From Fen-671 sp963794745 (lineage in GTDB: Bacteria > Actinomycetota > Acidimicrobiia > Acidimicrobiales > Palsa-688), in the NCBI GenBank assembly GCA_963794745.1, contig CAWCEZ010000011.1, positions 372,001 through 436,000 on the forward strand: a DNA stretch of 64,000 nucleotides. The letters are read 5' to 3'. This document shows, piece after piece, positions 43,705-53,056 of this stretch (positions are counted from its first letter, which is position 1; the number at the start of each line of letters is the position of its first letter). Position numbers and translations under genes: made by a program. The notes beneath the pieces are model-generated. The model was not told where the DNA came from and made no database searches. It saw only the letters and a list, made by a program, of their open reading frames with translations.

Positions 43705-44550
43705 GTGACCGAAGCAAAGGGCCTGGCCGTAAAAAGGCATGAGGACTTGCTTGTTACCCCCGGGTGGCTGGCCGGGCACCTGTACGACCCCGGTCTCCGG
43801 GTGGTCGAGGTGGAAGTCGGCCGAGCCGCATACGACGATTGGCATATCGACGGTGCGGTGCAGTGGGACGCCTACAAAGACCTGAGAGACGACGAGTACA
43901 GGCTCATCGACAAGGCCCAGGTGCAGCGGCTGCTTGAACGGTCTGGTATCAGACCGGATGCGACCGTGGTCTTCTACGGGTACGCGCCGGCGCTGGGTGT
44001 ATGGCTCCTGACGCTCTGGGGGCATCCCCTAACCCGCGTGCTGGACTGCTCACGGGACCACTGGCGAGCCGTGGGCCACCCCTGGACCAATCAGCGTGCG
44101 CAGCCGGCAACGTGCGTGTACGACCTGGGCGACGAGCACCCGTACATTTGCGCCGACCGCTCCGCGGTGCAAGCGGCAATCGGCCAACCGGGCACGGCCG
44201 TGCTTGACGTACGCTCCGCGGCTGAGTACAGGGGGGAATGCTTCTGGCCCTCCGGTGGCATGACATCAGGCGGGCGCCCCGGCCACGTGCCCTCGGCGCT
44301 GCACCAGCCCCTTGCCGGGCTCTACAACGACGACGGGTCGTTCCGACCCCTTGAAGATCTGCGCGCCATCTTCGCGTCCAGCGGTCTCGGGAAAGACACG
44401 ACGATCATCACCTACTCCACCATCGGCGGGCGCGCCGCCACGGCATGGTTCGTGCTCAGCCACTTGCTTGGTTACGGCAATGTCAAGGTCTACGCCGGCT
44501 CTTGGGCGGAATGGGGCCGCCTTTCCGGCACGCAAATCGAAGTTCCCTGA
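43705..44550 (+). CDS. rhodanese-like protein with Ser at catalytic Cys
   Basis: A 281-residue two-domain rhodanese, SseA-type. Domain one: LLVTPGWLAGHLYDPGLRVVEVE and HIDGAVQWD. Domain two: TAVLDVRSAAEYRGECFWP, GRPGHVPSALHQPL and the active loop TYSTIGGRAATAWFVL. In sulfurtransferases the loop reads CxxGxRA: the Cys position is Ser here, so persulfide chemistry is unlikely unless this is a sequence error or another Cys serves. GTG 43705 follows AGGATG; length is normal. Confidence 0.85.
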   Translation: MTEAKGLAVKRHEDLLVTPGWLAGHLYDPGLRVVEVEVGRAAYDDWHIDGAVQWDAYKDLRDDEYRLIDKAQVQRLLERSGIRPDATVVFYGYAPALGVWLLTLWGHPLTRVLDCSRDHWRAVGHPWTNQRAQPATCVYDLGDEHPYICADRSAVQAAIGQPGTAVLDVRSAAEYRGECFWPSGGMTSGGRPGHVPSALHQPLAGLYNDDGSFRPLEDLRAIFASSGLGKDTTIITYSTIGGRAATAWFVLSHLLGYGNVKVYAGSWAEWGRLSGTQIEVP

Positions 44551-44636
44551 AACCCAACCAAACACTACAAACCACGGAGGTTCTGAAAATGCACCCGGCT
44601 CAAACTCGACCGGCCCACACCCAGGAGGAGACAATT

Positions 44637-45650
44637 ATGAGGAAGGACAAATCGATGAGGAAATTCAAGGCATCAAAGCGCTACGCGAGGCGCTCGGCTC
44701 AGGCAGGCGCCCTCGCCCTTATCGTCGCCGCGGCTGCGACAAATCTCCCGGACGCGCTAGCAGCTACCCCGCCCCTGACTTGGACGGCGCAACCGCCGAT
44801 CCCAACCGCTCGCGGGGCCTTGGCCAGCGCCGTCCTGGACGGGAGCATCTACGTCTTGGGCGGGGCCACAAGCAGCGACCCGTCCAGCAAGACATTATGG
44901 CGTAAGCACGTCAGCATGCTCGACACCTTGGAGTCCTACAACCCCCAGACCAAGCACTGGAGCACGCTCCCCCCGTTGCCGACCCCTACCGGCTTCCTCG
45001 CTGCAGCGAGCCTGAACGGCCAGATCTACGCCATCGGCGGCGAGGACACCGCCGGCGACAACCTGGCAACAGTGGAGTCTTACTCCCCGGGCTCGGGCAG
45101 CTGGAAAACCGATGCGCCCCTCCCGGCAGCCAAGGCCGGCGATCATGCTGCGGTCGGCGGCGGCGGCCGGGTGTATGCCCTGGACGCCAAGGGGGGCCTA
45201 GAGATCTACAACCCCACGACCAACCGCTGGACGCTTGGCCCCGCCATGCCGACACCGGCCGACTTGCCCGGGCTGGCATGGTCCGGCAACCGTCTCTACG
45301 CGATCGGGGGCCTCAACGCAAAAAAGGCCCCCCTCGACAATGTCCAGGTCTATGACCCGGCCACGAACACTTGGCAGGAGAAAGCCCCGGTCCCAACTCG
45401 ACGTGGCCACCCCGCTGTGGGCACGCTCGCCGACGGGCAGATCATCGTCGCCGGCGGAGGCCCGCCGTTTAAGATCACCGGCGACGTGGAGTTGTACACC
45501 CCGTCGTCCAACACCTGGCAGCAGCTGACAGCCCTGCCGATGGCTATGGACCCTACCGGGGCGATCGTGGGTAACAAGTTCTACGTGATCAGTGGTTTTG
45601 TCAACGGGGCGTTCGTCACCACGTCCGTTTGGGCGGCTGCCGTCCAGTAA
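44637..45650 (+). CDS. exported kelch-repeat protein 1
   Basis: A 337-residue protein. The signal sequence KRYARRSAQAGALALIVAAAATNLPDALAA is followed by six kelch-type repeats (IYVLGGA, IYAIGGE, VYALDAKGG, LYAIGGL, IIVAGGG, FYVISGF), forming a beta-propeller. ATG 44637 follows CAGGAGGAG. Kelch propellers bind protein or carbohydrate partners; the ligand is unknown. A closely related second copy follows at 45813. Confidence 0.88.
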   Translation: MRKDKSMRKFKASKRYARRSAQAGALALIVAAAATNLPDALAATPPLTWTAQPPIPTARGALASAVLDGSIYVLGGATSSDPSSKTLWRKHVSMLDTLESYNPQTKHWSTLPPLPTPTGFLAAASLNGQIYAIGGEDTAGDNLATVESYSPGSGSWKTDAPLPAAKAGDHAAVGGGGRVYALDAKGGLEIYNPTTNRWTLGPAMPTPADLPGLAWSGNRLYAIGGLNAKKAPLDNVQVYDPATNTWQEKAPVPTRRGHPAVGTLADGQIIVAGGGPPFKITGDVELYTPSSNTWQQLTALPMAMDPTGAIVGNKFYVISGFVNGAFVTTSVWAAAVQ

Positions 45651-45812
45651 CACCCGCCGAACCGAGAGCCTCTTCGGCGAGGCGAACCCGGTTCGCAGCA
45701 ATCCGCCGCAGCGATCACGACCGCGAAGAGGCCGACCCGGGCCCTTTGCCGTCCACGTTCCGGTACTCGCATGCAGTTCAACCTCTATTAAACCCATGTC
45801 CAAAAGGAGAAA

Positions 45813-46804
45813 ATGATGAGACAATTGATGGCCTCGAAGGTCCACGCGAGGCGCTCGGCGCAGATCAGCGCCCTTGCGCTCACAATCGCCGCGGTTGGGG
45901 CAAGCGCCCCGAACGCGGTCGGCGCACCCCCGCCCAGCGCGCTGGCCTGGGCCGCGCGACCGCCAATCCCAACCGCGCGCGGTTGTTTGGCGAGCGCCGT
46001 CTTAGACGGCAACATTTACGTTGTCGGTGGGTATACAGGAGGCGAGGCGAGCGCGCTCAATACGGTTGAGGCATACGGTCCCTCGACCAATCACTGGACG
46101 ACTCTTACCCCGATGCCGGCTACTCGGAGCTGCCTAGCCGCCGCCAGCTCTGGCGGCAGGATATACGCGATCGGAGGACTAGACGGAGCGGGCAACCCAA
46201 CGGCAACGGTTCTTTCCTACACGCCCGGCTCCGCTAGATGGCAAAGCGTTGCCCCCCTGCTCGACTCCACCGACGGCGATGCTGCGATCGCCAACGGCGG
46301 CCACATTTATGTTGTGGGTGGGGAAAACGAGGTCGGCGTAGTCGGCACTTTGGAGATCTACTCCCCGCAGACTAACCGCTGGGCCCGGGGCCGCCCAATG
46401 CCGACGGCACGCTGGGGCCCCGGGGTGACCTGGTCGGGCAACCATCTCTATGCGATCGGGGGATTGGACGACAACGACAACGCCCTCAGTACCGTTGAAG
46501 CCTACGACCCGGCTACTAACTCGTGGCAGGAGAAAGCTCCCATGCCAAGCCAAGGTTCCCACCCAGCAGTCGGAACTCTCGCCGACGGTCGGATCATCGT
46601 TGCGGGTGGAGGCCCCCGCCAGTTGAGACCGCCGACGCGGAGCTTTACACACCATGGTCGAACACCTGGCAGCAGCTGACGCCGTTGCCCGTGGCTACGA
46701 TCCCCACCGGCGCAGTCGTGGGTAATATATTTTATGTCGTCAGCGGTTTTGTGGGGGGCACGTCGAAGGATGTAACTACCTCCGTTTGGGCGGCTGCCGT
46801 CTAG
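45813..46804 (+). pseudogene. exported kelch-repeat protein 2, frameshifted
   Basis: Paralogue of the preceding kelch gene with the same signal pattern (VHARRSAQISALALTIAAVGASAPNAVGA) and repeat set. At about 46610-46620 (GGCCCCCGCC) the frame shifts from IIVAGGGPR to PPVETADAELYTPWSNTWQQLTPLPVA; aligning with copy 1, which reads VAGGGPPFKITGDVELYTPSS, locates the missing or extra base. Otherwise the two are collinear to the last residue (VTTSVWAAAV). Confidence 0.85.
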
Positions 46805-47020
46805 TAGCCACCCACGTCCAAGCTACGCAAGGTCAGAGCTAGTGCCCCTGCCTACAACGTTTGCCCGCGTACCCGCAGAAATCCCCAGGGACCGGATGAC
46901 ACCGCTCCCGTGCGCAAGCGGGCAAACGCTCGTGGGTACATTGAACCTCCTGCAGTACCGGCGCGGGTAGGGGCAAAAGACGCGGGCACGTGATCAAACG
47001 AGGACGCTCGCATTAGTACG

Positions 47021-48011
47021 ATGTCGTCTGTGACCGACGGGACATCGCGGGGCTCGCCAGTGCGCCTGCAAGAACCGCAGGCCGTACTTAGCCAGCTGAC
47101 CGCGTCCGCGCTGTTCCTGGTCGCGACGATCGATGGCGGCGCGGAGGAGACCGTGCACGACCTCCTCACAGAATCTTTCCGGGCTCGTGCGGACGGTCGG
47201 GACCCGGGCACCGTCCGCTCAGCTAGCCCTCGTCACTGGGATCGGTTCGGACGCCTGGGACCGCCTCTTTGCCGGGCCGCGCCCCACGGAGCTCCACCCC
47301 TTCAAGGAGCTCCACGGAGAACGGCACCGGGCAGTTTCGACACCGGGAGATTTGCTGTTCCATATCCGCTCGGCCCAGACAGACGTTTGCTTCGAGCTCG
47401 CTGCCCTGATCATGGACCGCCTTGCCGGGTCGGTGACGGTCGTGGACGAGGTCCACGGCTTCAAGTACTTCGACGACCGCGACTTGCTCGGTTTTGTCGA
47501 CGGCACCGAGAACCCGACGGGACCTGCCGCGACGGCTGCAGTCGTCATTGGAGACGAGTACCGAGAGTTCGCTGGCTCGAGCTATGTGATCGTCCAGAAA
47601 TACCTACACGACATGGTCTCGTGGAACCGCCTTAGCGTCGAAGCGCAGGAGGCAGTGATCGGGCGCAGGAAGCTCTCCAATGTCGAGTTGTCCGACGACG
47701 AGAAGCCGACCAACTCGCACGTCGCATTGAACACGATCGTCGAGGCCGATGGGACCCAGCGTCAAATCCTCCGCGACAATATGGCGTTCGGGAAGATCGG
47801 CCAGCAAGAGTTCGGCACCTACTTCATCGGCTACGCGGCGACGCCGAGCGTGACGGAGCGGATGCTCGAGAATATGTTCATCGGCAACCCTCCGGGAAAC
47901 CACGACCGGGTCCTCGACTTCTCCACGGCGGTTACCGGAACTCTTTTCTTCGTGCCGACTGCCGACTTCCTCGATAGCCCCCCGCCGCTGCCTGGCGTAC
48001 CGGCCCAGTGA
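47021..48011 (+). pseudogene. DyP-type haem peroxidase, frameshifted
   Basis: A dye-decolorising peroxidase. Start ATG 47021; the first part SPVRLQEPQAVLSQLTASALFLVATIDGGAEETVHDLLTES shifts near 47175 into SGLVRTVGTRAPSAQLALVTGIGSDAWDRLFAG. Then HPFKELHGERHRAVSTPGDLLFHIRS, the catalytic GxxDG motif in GFVDGTENPTG, proximal His in TNSHVALNTI, and the distal Arg in QRQILRDNMAFGKIGQQEFG. No signal peptide is evident. Confidence 0.88.
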
Positions 48012-48162
48012 GGAATGCCTCGGTTGGAGAACTTGATGAGCTGGTCCGTTTGCTGAACCCATGGACCGCCTTGGCTACAGGAGGCAGGCACCATCTGCGG
48101 TCCGGCGCTCTCACGCTTGCGGGGAACCGGCACGGTCAATTAGTAACGGGTGAGGGGCGCTC

Positions 48163-50040
48163 CTAGGGGTTCTGGCTCACTGCCCAAGGGGGCCCTCCGC
48201 CGGTTCCATGGGCCACACCCCACGTACTACCGCTGTCATGGCTGAAATAGATCACGCCGCCCCTCGTGCCTTTGCCGACCGCGACACACAAACCACCGTC
48301 GCCGCAGGTAAGGGCAAGGATTGCTGAGCTCCCGGCAAGCTGAGCGAGGCTGAGCGCGGAGCGGTCGACTGCCCAGTGCCTGCCCTGGTCCGTGCTCGTC
48401 AGGACGGGTGAGCGCGATGGTGAGCCCTCGAACGCGGGTTGGCCATAGGAAACGCATCGCGTCGACGAGCATGCCACCATAGGCAGGCCGTCGTACTGCG
48501 GATGCTGCCCATCGGGGAGCTTCGGAAACCTCGACCTCGCCCAGGTCCGGCCGCCGTCAGAAGTCACGAAGCCTTCGATCTTGGCCTGGTTGTTGCCGGT
48601 CTTGGACAGCACGGGGACCGACAGCGCGAACAACACACAGGTGTTGCTGCCGGTACATGCGACGTACGACGGAAACGGTAAAAACGGCTCAGGGGCGGGA
48701 AGCTGGTGCCACGACATGCCTCCGTTGGCGCTTGAGAGTATTGCGCCTGTCTCGCTCGTCTCGGTGGAGCCGACACCTGTACATTGCGTTCCGTTACAGC
48801 CCACGCTCGTCACCTGGGCGATGCCCGCTGGAACCTCAGCGCTTGCCCAGTGCTCTCCCCCGTCTTTCGTCACGAGTACCGCTGCCGCGGCCCCGCGTTT
48901 TACGTTCCGCATACCTAGGATGAGACAGCGCAGTGTCGACGGGCAATAGCCCGCCGTCTCGAGGACGCTTTGGGGATCCGGCGGTAGCCCTCGGACTTCC
49001 GACCAGTGCAAGCCGCCGTCGCTCGTCTGTACCGCCGGCGTCAAGCCGACGGCGAGACAGTGAGAACTGTCCCAGCACGAGAAGTTGTTATACGAGTTGA
49101 ACGTCCCGCTGTCGGACCACGAGTAAGCCATGTGGGCACTGGCAGTTCGCCAAGATACTCCCCCGTCGGTGCTCACGCTCCAGACCGACCCCTCAAAAGG
49201 AGGGAAGCCCAACGCGATGCAGTAGCGGGCGGTACGGCACGAGACTGCCCGGTAGGACTCAACGGCGTCGGGCACCGCGCGGGGGGCTGCCGTCCAGAAC
49301 CCTGACTCGGCCCAAGTGCCGCCAGCTCCTGTCGAAGACAACGGCTGAGACCAGAACCCGCCGTTTGATACAAGGTACGCCTGCGCCCCGGCCGAGGTGT
49401 GGTCGGCCAGCGTGGCCGTCAGAGGCAGCAGCACCACGGCGGCGAGCGCCGCACAAGCGATCCCGTTGCTTTTCCAGCGAGGTTGTCTCATCAGGGTTAT
49501 TCCAGCGGTCGCGACGATTAGACCGAGCAGGACAAGCCACGCCCGGGCCAGCCACGCCCACGGACCACCGGGAATAAGGGCCACTGCGGCGATGGTGCCG
49601 ACACCGGCCAGAACGACAAATTGCGACCCGAACTGCACGACAAAAAGGATGCGTGCGCTCACGGTGGTCACTGCTCTTCGGCTATTGGTGGCTAGGAAGA
49701 AAACACCCGAACCGAGCAACGTGCCACCCACGGCCAAAGTGCCGAGGAACAGAATGGCACGCCCTAAGTCGAAGTTCATGTTGGCATCGACCAGACCGCC
49801 AAAGCCGGCTCCTCCGGTGTACCGGCCTGGCCAGGTGACAACTTCGAACACCGTGTACGCGAACAGTCCGGCCACTGACAGGGAACCCAGGCCCAGTACG
49901 TAAACGACCAGGCGGCGCACCGTCGAGGACCAGGCTCCCGAGCCGCCCACCAAACGGGCCAAGTGGGGGTTCTCGAACCATCTGTCAGGGAGCGCACCTT
50001 CGAACCCGCCACGTTCGACCGCCTGATCAGGTTCGGTCAT
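48163..50040 (-). CDS. membrane-anchored Asp-box/BNR protein, unknown
   Basis: A 625-residue protein. The N-terminus has four to five membrane helices (residues about 40-210). The rest contains at least seven Asp-box-like repeats (STDGGVSW, TSDGGLHW, TKDGGEHW, SANGGMSW, TSDGGRTW, STDQGRHW, SHDSGSTW), typical of beta-propellers in sialidases and photosystem-assembly factors. Several Cys pairs (CRTARYC, CWDSSHC, CPSTLRC, CGDGGLC) occur at regular intervals, one per blade, perhaps disulfides. I do not recognise the family. ATG 50040 precedes the repeat-rich upstream region. Confidence 0.72.
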   Translation of the reverse strand: MTEPDQAVERGGFEGALPDRWFENPHLARLVGGSGAWSSTVRRLVVYVLGLGSLSVAGLFAYTVFEVVTWPGRYTGGAGFGGLVDANMNFDLGRAILFLGTLAVGGTLLGSGVFFLATNSRRAVTTVSARILFVVQFGSQFVVLAGVGTIAAVALIPGGPWAWLARAWLVLLGLIVATAGITLMRQPRWKSNGIACAALAAVVLLPLTATLADHTSAGAQAYLVSNGGFWSQPLSSTGAGGTWAESGFWTAAPRAVPDAVESYRAVSCRTARYCIALGFPPFEGSVWSVSTDGGVSWRTASAHMAYSWSDSGTFNSYNNFSCWDSSHCLAVGLTPAVQTSDGGLHWSEVRGLPPDPQSVLETAGYCPSTLRCLILGMRNVKRGAAAAVLVTKDGGEHWASAEVPAGIAQVTSVGCNGTQCTGVGSTETSETGAILSSANGGMSWHQLPAPEPFLPFPSYVACTGSNTCVLFALSVPVLSKTGNNQAKIEGFVTSDGGRTWARSRFPKLPDGQHPQYDGLPMVACSSTRCVSYGQPAFEGSPSRSPVLTSTDQGRHWAVDRSALSLAQLAGSSAILALTCGDGGLCVAVGKGTRGGVIYFSHDSGSTWGVAHGTGGGPPWAVSQNP

Positions 50041-50564
50041 TGACTACTTGTATCGGCAGCGCGGACGAGTGAATTGAAGGACAGCCCTTTTGCGACTGCG
50101 CTACTTCGCAAGCGGGAGGCCTCGACGGGTCAAGTCGCAATGGGCAAAATTCGCAACTGCGAAATTCGCAACACGCCCCGCCAGAGGTGCCTTATTTGTC
50201 CCGGGATGCGTAACACTCCTGACGCGTCAAAGAACTTCCTCCTGGACGGACGCCCGAACGCGCTGGCTCTTCTAGAGGCTGCCCCTCGAGCCTGTCAAAT
50301 TGCCCGAGCCCAGGACGGTAGAGGTGATGAAACGCGTATCGCATGGGTCGACCTCGATGCCGCCAGCAGCTTCCAGGCGTGGAGATATCCTCGGCGCCCC
50401 GCCCGTATCAGCGACCCCCTTTTTCAAGCGTTTGGCAACGATGTTCCCGAGCCTTTTACATCGATCTATTGCGCGTCGCCCCGTCCACGTGACCGGCCTC
50501 ACCAATGGCGACAGTTATACCTTCTCGGTTACCGCCACGAACTCGGCCGGCAAACCCGGTGTGC
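50041..50564. other. gene-poor region with phased TCGCAA motifs and a relic
   Basis: About 520 bp without an intact gene. TCGCAA occurs at 50106, 50135, 50151 and 50166, at intervals of about 29, 16 and 15 bp, plus an inverted copy near 50089. The two last copies flank TGCGAA, making a small inverted repeat. This lies upstream of the Asp-box protein. An FN3-like fragment is read rightward at about 50480-50600. Confidence 0.55.
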
Positions 50565-50600
50565 TCACCGAATGTCGCCGCGGCGCCGTCGGTGGCTGTC
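50480..50600 (+). pseudogene. fibronectin type III domain fragment
   Basis: The frame reads HVTGLTNGDSYTFSVTATNSAG, the second half of a bacterial FN3 repeat, then the frame fails and the relic ends against the TetR gene. No start codon, signal or remaining domain is present, so this is the tail of a lost surface or glycosidase-type protein. Confidence 0.6.
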
Positions 50601-51194
50601 GACCACCGCGAGTGCTCCGTCCAGGGCGGCCCGCAGGGCAGTGGGGTCCCGACGGGCCTGGGCGAGGACAAGCCCACCCTGTAGCGATGCCAGCACGCAG
50701 GTCGCTAGCCACCCAACGTCGGCGTCGTGGTGCAACTCGCCACCGTCGCGCTGGGTTTGAAGCCCCGAGCGGATGGCTGCCTCCCAACGGTCGAACCCAC
50801 TGGCCAGCACCGCTCGGGCACCTTCGTCACGCTCGCCTAGTTGGGCAACCAGCGAGGCTATTGGGCAGCCACCTGCGCCGTTGCGGGACTCGTTGAGCTG
50901 TACGAGAGCGTCGGCCCATGCCCGCATCCCTGCTGCAGTGCCTAACCCGGCGAACAGCTCGGCTTGAGAGCCCAACACGGCATTGTTGGTCGCCTCCGCC
51001 ACGGCCCTCAGCAGGTCATCGCGGTCCTGGAAGTAGTGGTAGAGCTGGCTCTTGCTGGTGCCAGCCCGGGCCCCGACCTCGTCCAGGCTGGCGGCATTCG
51101 CGCCACGCTCGGCAACCACCCCGACGGCGGTATCGATGATGCGACGGCGGGTACGTCGTCCCCGCTCTGTGATCGGTGTGTCGGCCACGACCAC
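50565..51194 (-). CDS. TetR-family repressor
   Basis: A protein of about 209 residues. HTH: TRRRIIDTAVGVVAERGANAASLDEVGARAGTSKSQLYHYFQDRDDLLRAV. The ligand domain includes GGCPIASLVAQLGERDEGARAVL, typical of the AcrR/YxaF type. GTG 51194 is chosen so that the near-palindrome at 51211-51226 lies in front; a start at 51227 would place it inside the gene. It is divergent from a peroxiredoxin gene and probably represses it. Confidence 0.88.
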   Translation of the reverse strand: MVVADTPITERGRRTRRRIIDTAVGVVAERGANAASLDEVGARAGTSKSQLYHYFQDRDDLLRAVAEATNNAVLGSQAELFAGLGTAAGMRAWADALVQLNESRNGAGGCPIASLVAQLGERDEGARAVLASGFDRWEAAIRSGLQTQRDGGELHHDADVGWLATCVLASLQGGLVLAQARRDPTALRAALDGALAVVDSHRRRRGDIR

Positions 51195-51210
51195 CAGTCT
51201 GCCGGATTTC

Positions 51211-51226
51211 TGGACTGGAGGGTCCA
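51211..51226. promoter_or_regulatory. near-palindrome before TetR gene
   Basis: TGGACT-GGAG-GGTCCA: the same half-sites as in the 51248-51273 operator with one mismatch. Probably the autoregulatory site of the TetR protein. Confidence 0.5.
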
Positions 51227-51247
51227 CTAGGGGACGTGATCATGGTA

Positions 51248-51273
51248 GAAAGTGGACTACGCAGTCCACTTTC
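51248..51273. promoter_or_regulatory. perfect TetR-type operator
   Basis: GAAAGTGGACT-ACGC-AGTCCACTTTC: perfect 11-bp arms with a 4-nt centre, directly before the peroxiredoxin ribosome site (GGAGAAG). It fits a TetR homodimer operator and would block peroxiredoxin transcription. Confidence 0.85.
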
Positions 51274-51289
51274 GCCGATAGGAGAAGCC

Positions 51290-51934
51290 GTGCCCACCCT
51301 CAACGATGAACTCGCCGCTACCAAGGCCGCCGCCGCTGATCACCTCCCTGGCGAGGTCGCCGCCACCTTCACCGCGCAGCAAACCGCTCTTACCGGCTCC
51401 GAAATCCCCACCGTCGCCCCTGGGACCCAGATCCCCGACACCGCTTTGCTCAGCGCGAGCGGCAGCCCCACCACCTTGGGCGAGGTGCTCGCCGGCTCCC
51501 CCGCCGTCCTGGTGTTCTACCGGGGCGGGTGGTGCCCGTACTGCAATGTCGCCCTGCGCAGGTACCAAGCAGAGCTCGTGCCTCAGCTCGAAGGCCTCGG
51601 TTGGAAGATGGTCGCGATCAGCCCGCAGCGGCCCGACCAATCACTGACCACCCTGGAGAAGGCGCAGCTGACCTTCGCCGTTGTTTCGGACCCCCACAAC
51701 GCCGTCGCGGACGTCCTAGGCATCGTCGACGACGGTAGCGAGGAAGTGCGGGCCGCTCAGGCGGCGCTCGGCTTGGATCTGGCCCAGGTCAATCAGGGCG
51801 GCGATGTCCGCCTCCCGATGCCGGCCGTCATCGTGCTAGACGCCGACCGCCGAGTCCTATGGGCCGATGTCCACCCCGACTACACGACGCGTACCGAGCC
51901 CGCCGCCATCCTCGACGCGGTCAAATCGGTGTGA
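51290..51934 (+). CDS. peroxiredoxin-like (AhpC/TSA) protein
   Basis: A 214-residue protein. The thioredoxin-fold active site is VLVFYRGGWCPYCNVALRRYQ near residues 82-100, with CxxC rather than the single peroxidatic Cys, so it can act as a disulfide reductase or peroxidase. Further AhpC/TSA features: LGWKMVAISPQRPDQS and FAVVSDPHNAVADVLGI. GTG 51290 follows TAGGAGAAG. Control by the TetR operator suggests induction by an electrophile or disulfide stress. Confidence 0.9.
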   Translation: MPTLNDELAATKAAAADHLPGEVAATFTAQQTALTGSEIPTVAPGTQIPDTALLSASGSPTTLGEVLAGSPAVLVFYRGGWCPYCNVALRRYQAELVPQLEGLGWKMVAISPQRPDQSLTTLEKAQLTFAVVSDPHNAVADVLGIVDDGSEEVRAAQAALGLDLAQVNQGGDVRLPMPAVIVLDADRRVLWADVHPDYTTRTEPAAILDAVKSV

Positions 51935-52025
51935 GCTTGGGGTCGGCCAGACGAGCACGACGCAGATCCGGGAGTTCGGCACGGGGGCTGAACTCTCGGG
52001 CACAACCCTGGAAAGGGCCGTCGAA

Positions 52026-52078
52026 CACGGAGGCGGCGTGCGGGACCGAACCGCTGTAAGGGCTTCGCAGTCTCTTTT
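52026..52078 (-). pseudogene. 3' fragment of tRNA-Cys (attachment-site-like)
   Basis: The minus strand reads GACTGCGAAGCCCT, TACAGCGGTTCGGTCCCG and CACGCCGCCTCCGTGTTC. It matches the intact tRNA-Cys at 58427-58498 from the anticodon loop through the 3' end and into its flank (CTCCxTGTTC), with about seven differences and one gap over 50 nt. The 5' half is absent. It lies in the same orientation as the intact gene, 6.4 kb away on its 3' side, the geometry left by integration into a tRNA 3' end. The rest of the 335-bp gap 51935-52269 shows no gene. Confidence 0.75.
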
Positions 52079-52269
52079 GACGGCCTTCTACGGGCGTACA
52101 TGGACGTGTTTTCGCAGGTAGAAGAGTTGTGTGGACGCCCATAAACGGCTGCGTATTCCGGGAGCTGTGCCATCGTTGTGCCATCGGAAAAATATGCACC
52201 GTGAAATAGGGCCCCCGACTTGGCCATGCGATAGCTATGCAAGCTGCGGCATGGAATTGCAAGACTGGC

Positions 52270-52830
52270 TTACGCGGAGGAAGAGCGCCCTTGGCGTCCG
52301 TCCAGTTCTGGTCTGCTGAGGAAGCCCACCAGGTCAGCGTGGGCTCTTGCGACGCGAGAGCGGATCGTCCCCGGCGGGCATTCACAGACTCGGGCCGCCT
52401 CGTCGTACGAGAGGCCGAGCACTTGCGTGAGCGCGAACGCCGCCCGCCGGTCGGGATCCAGGCGGCCTATGAGGTCGCTCACGGTCGCATTGCCGCTCGC
52501 GTCCGCGTCTAAGGGCTCCTCGGCGCTTCCGAGGGCGGCGTCCCGCCGCCGCCGGCGGGCGCGCCCCCGGAGCTCGTCGAGACAGACGTGACGCGCAATG
52601 GCCAGAAGCCACGTCCGGGCCGACGACTCGCCGCGAAATTGTGGGAGGGAGCCGACGGCACGGACGAAGGTCTCTTGCGAGGCGTCGTCGGCTTCCTGGG
52701 TACCCACCAGCGTGGCGCAAAGCCGCCACACTTGCTCGTAGCCCGTCTCCACGAACGCACCAAGGGCGTCCGCATCGCCAGACCGAGCCTGGAGGGCGAG
52801 CCGGGTGAGCGGGTCCACGGCGGACACCAT
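52270..52830 (-). CDS. SigC-like ECF sigma factor
   Basis: A 186-residue ECF sigma factor. Region 2: ARSGDADALGAFVETGYEQVWRLCATLVGTQEADDASQETFVRAVGSLPQF. A linker RGESSARTWLLAIARHVCLDELRGRARRRRR follows, then region 4: AFALTQVLGLSYDEAARVCECPPGTIRSRVARAHADL. This resembles M. tuberculosis SigC. Its natural partner here is probably the zf-HC2 protein at 56106. ATG 52830 follows the usual N-terminus; the open frame extends to 52875. Confidence 0.92.
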   Translation of the reverse strand: MVSAVDPLTRLALQARSGDADALGAFVETGYEQVWRLCATLVGTQEADDASQETFVRAVGSLPQFRGESSARTWLLAIARHVCLDELRGRARRRRRDAALGSAEEPLDADASGNATVSDLIGRLDPDRRAAFALTQVLGLSYDEAARVCECPPGTIRSRVARAHADLVGFLSRPELDGRQGRSSSA

Positions 52831-53056
52831 AGCCGGGGTTGCCTTATGGCCCAATTTCGCGATTCGGCTAGCCAAAAGTCCCGGGAACTCAAATGCGGGC
52901 TCGTACGACTACCTATATATGAACTCGGCCCGCCATCTTTCAACTGGTATAGGTGCCATCCAGACCGGTATTACCAAACCAGGACCGTAGTCATTCCGAC
53001 CGTGGTCGGCGAGTTGAAGCCAACGAACCAGCACCCCCACAGGAGACCTGAGCGCT

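Noticed and set aside
50074..50760. A 228-codon plus-strand frame upstream of TetR
   Set aside because: No domain, odd composition, overlaps repeat motifs, the FN3 relic and the TetR 3' end; I could not support it as a gene.
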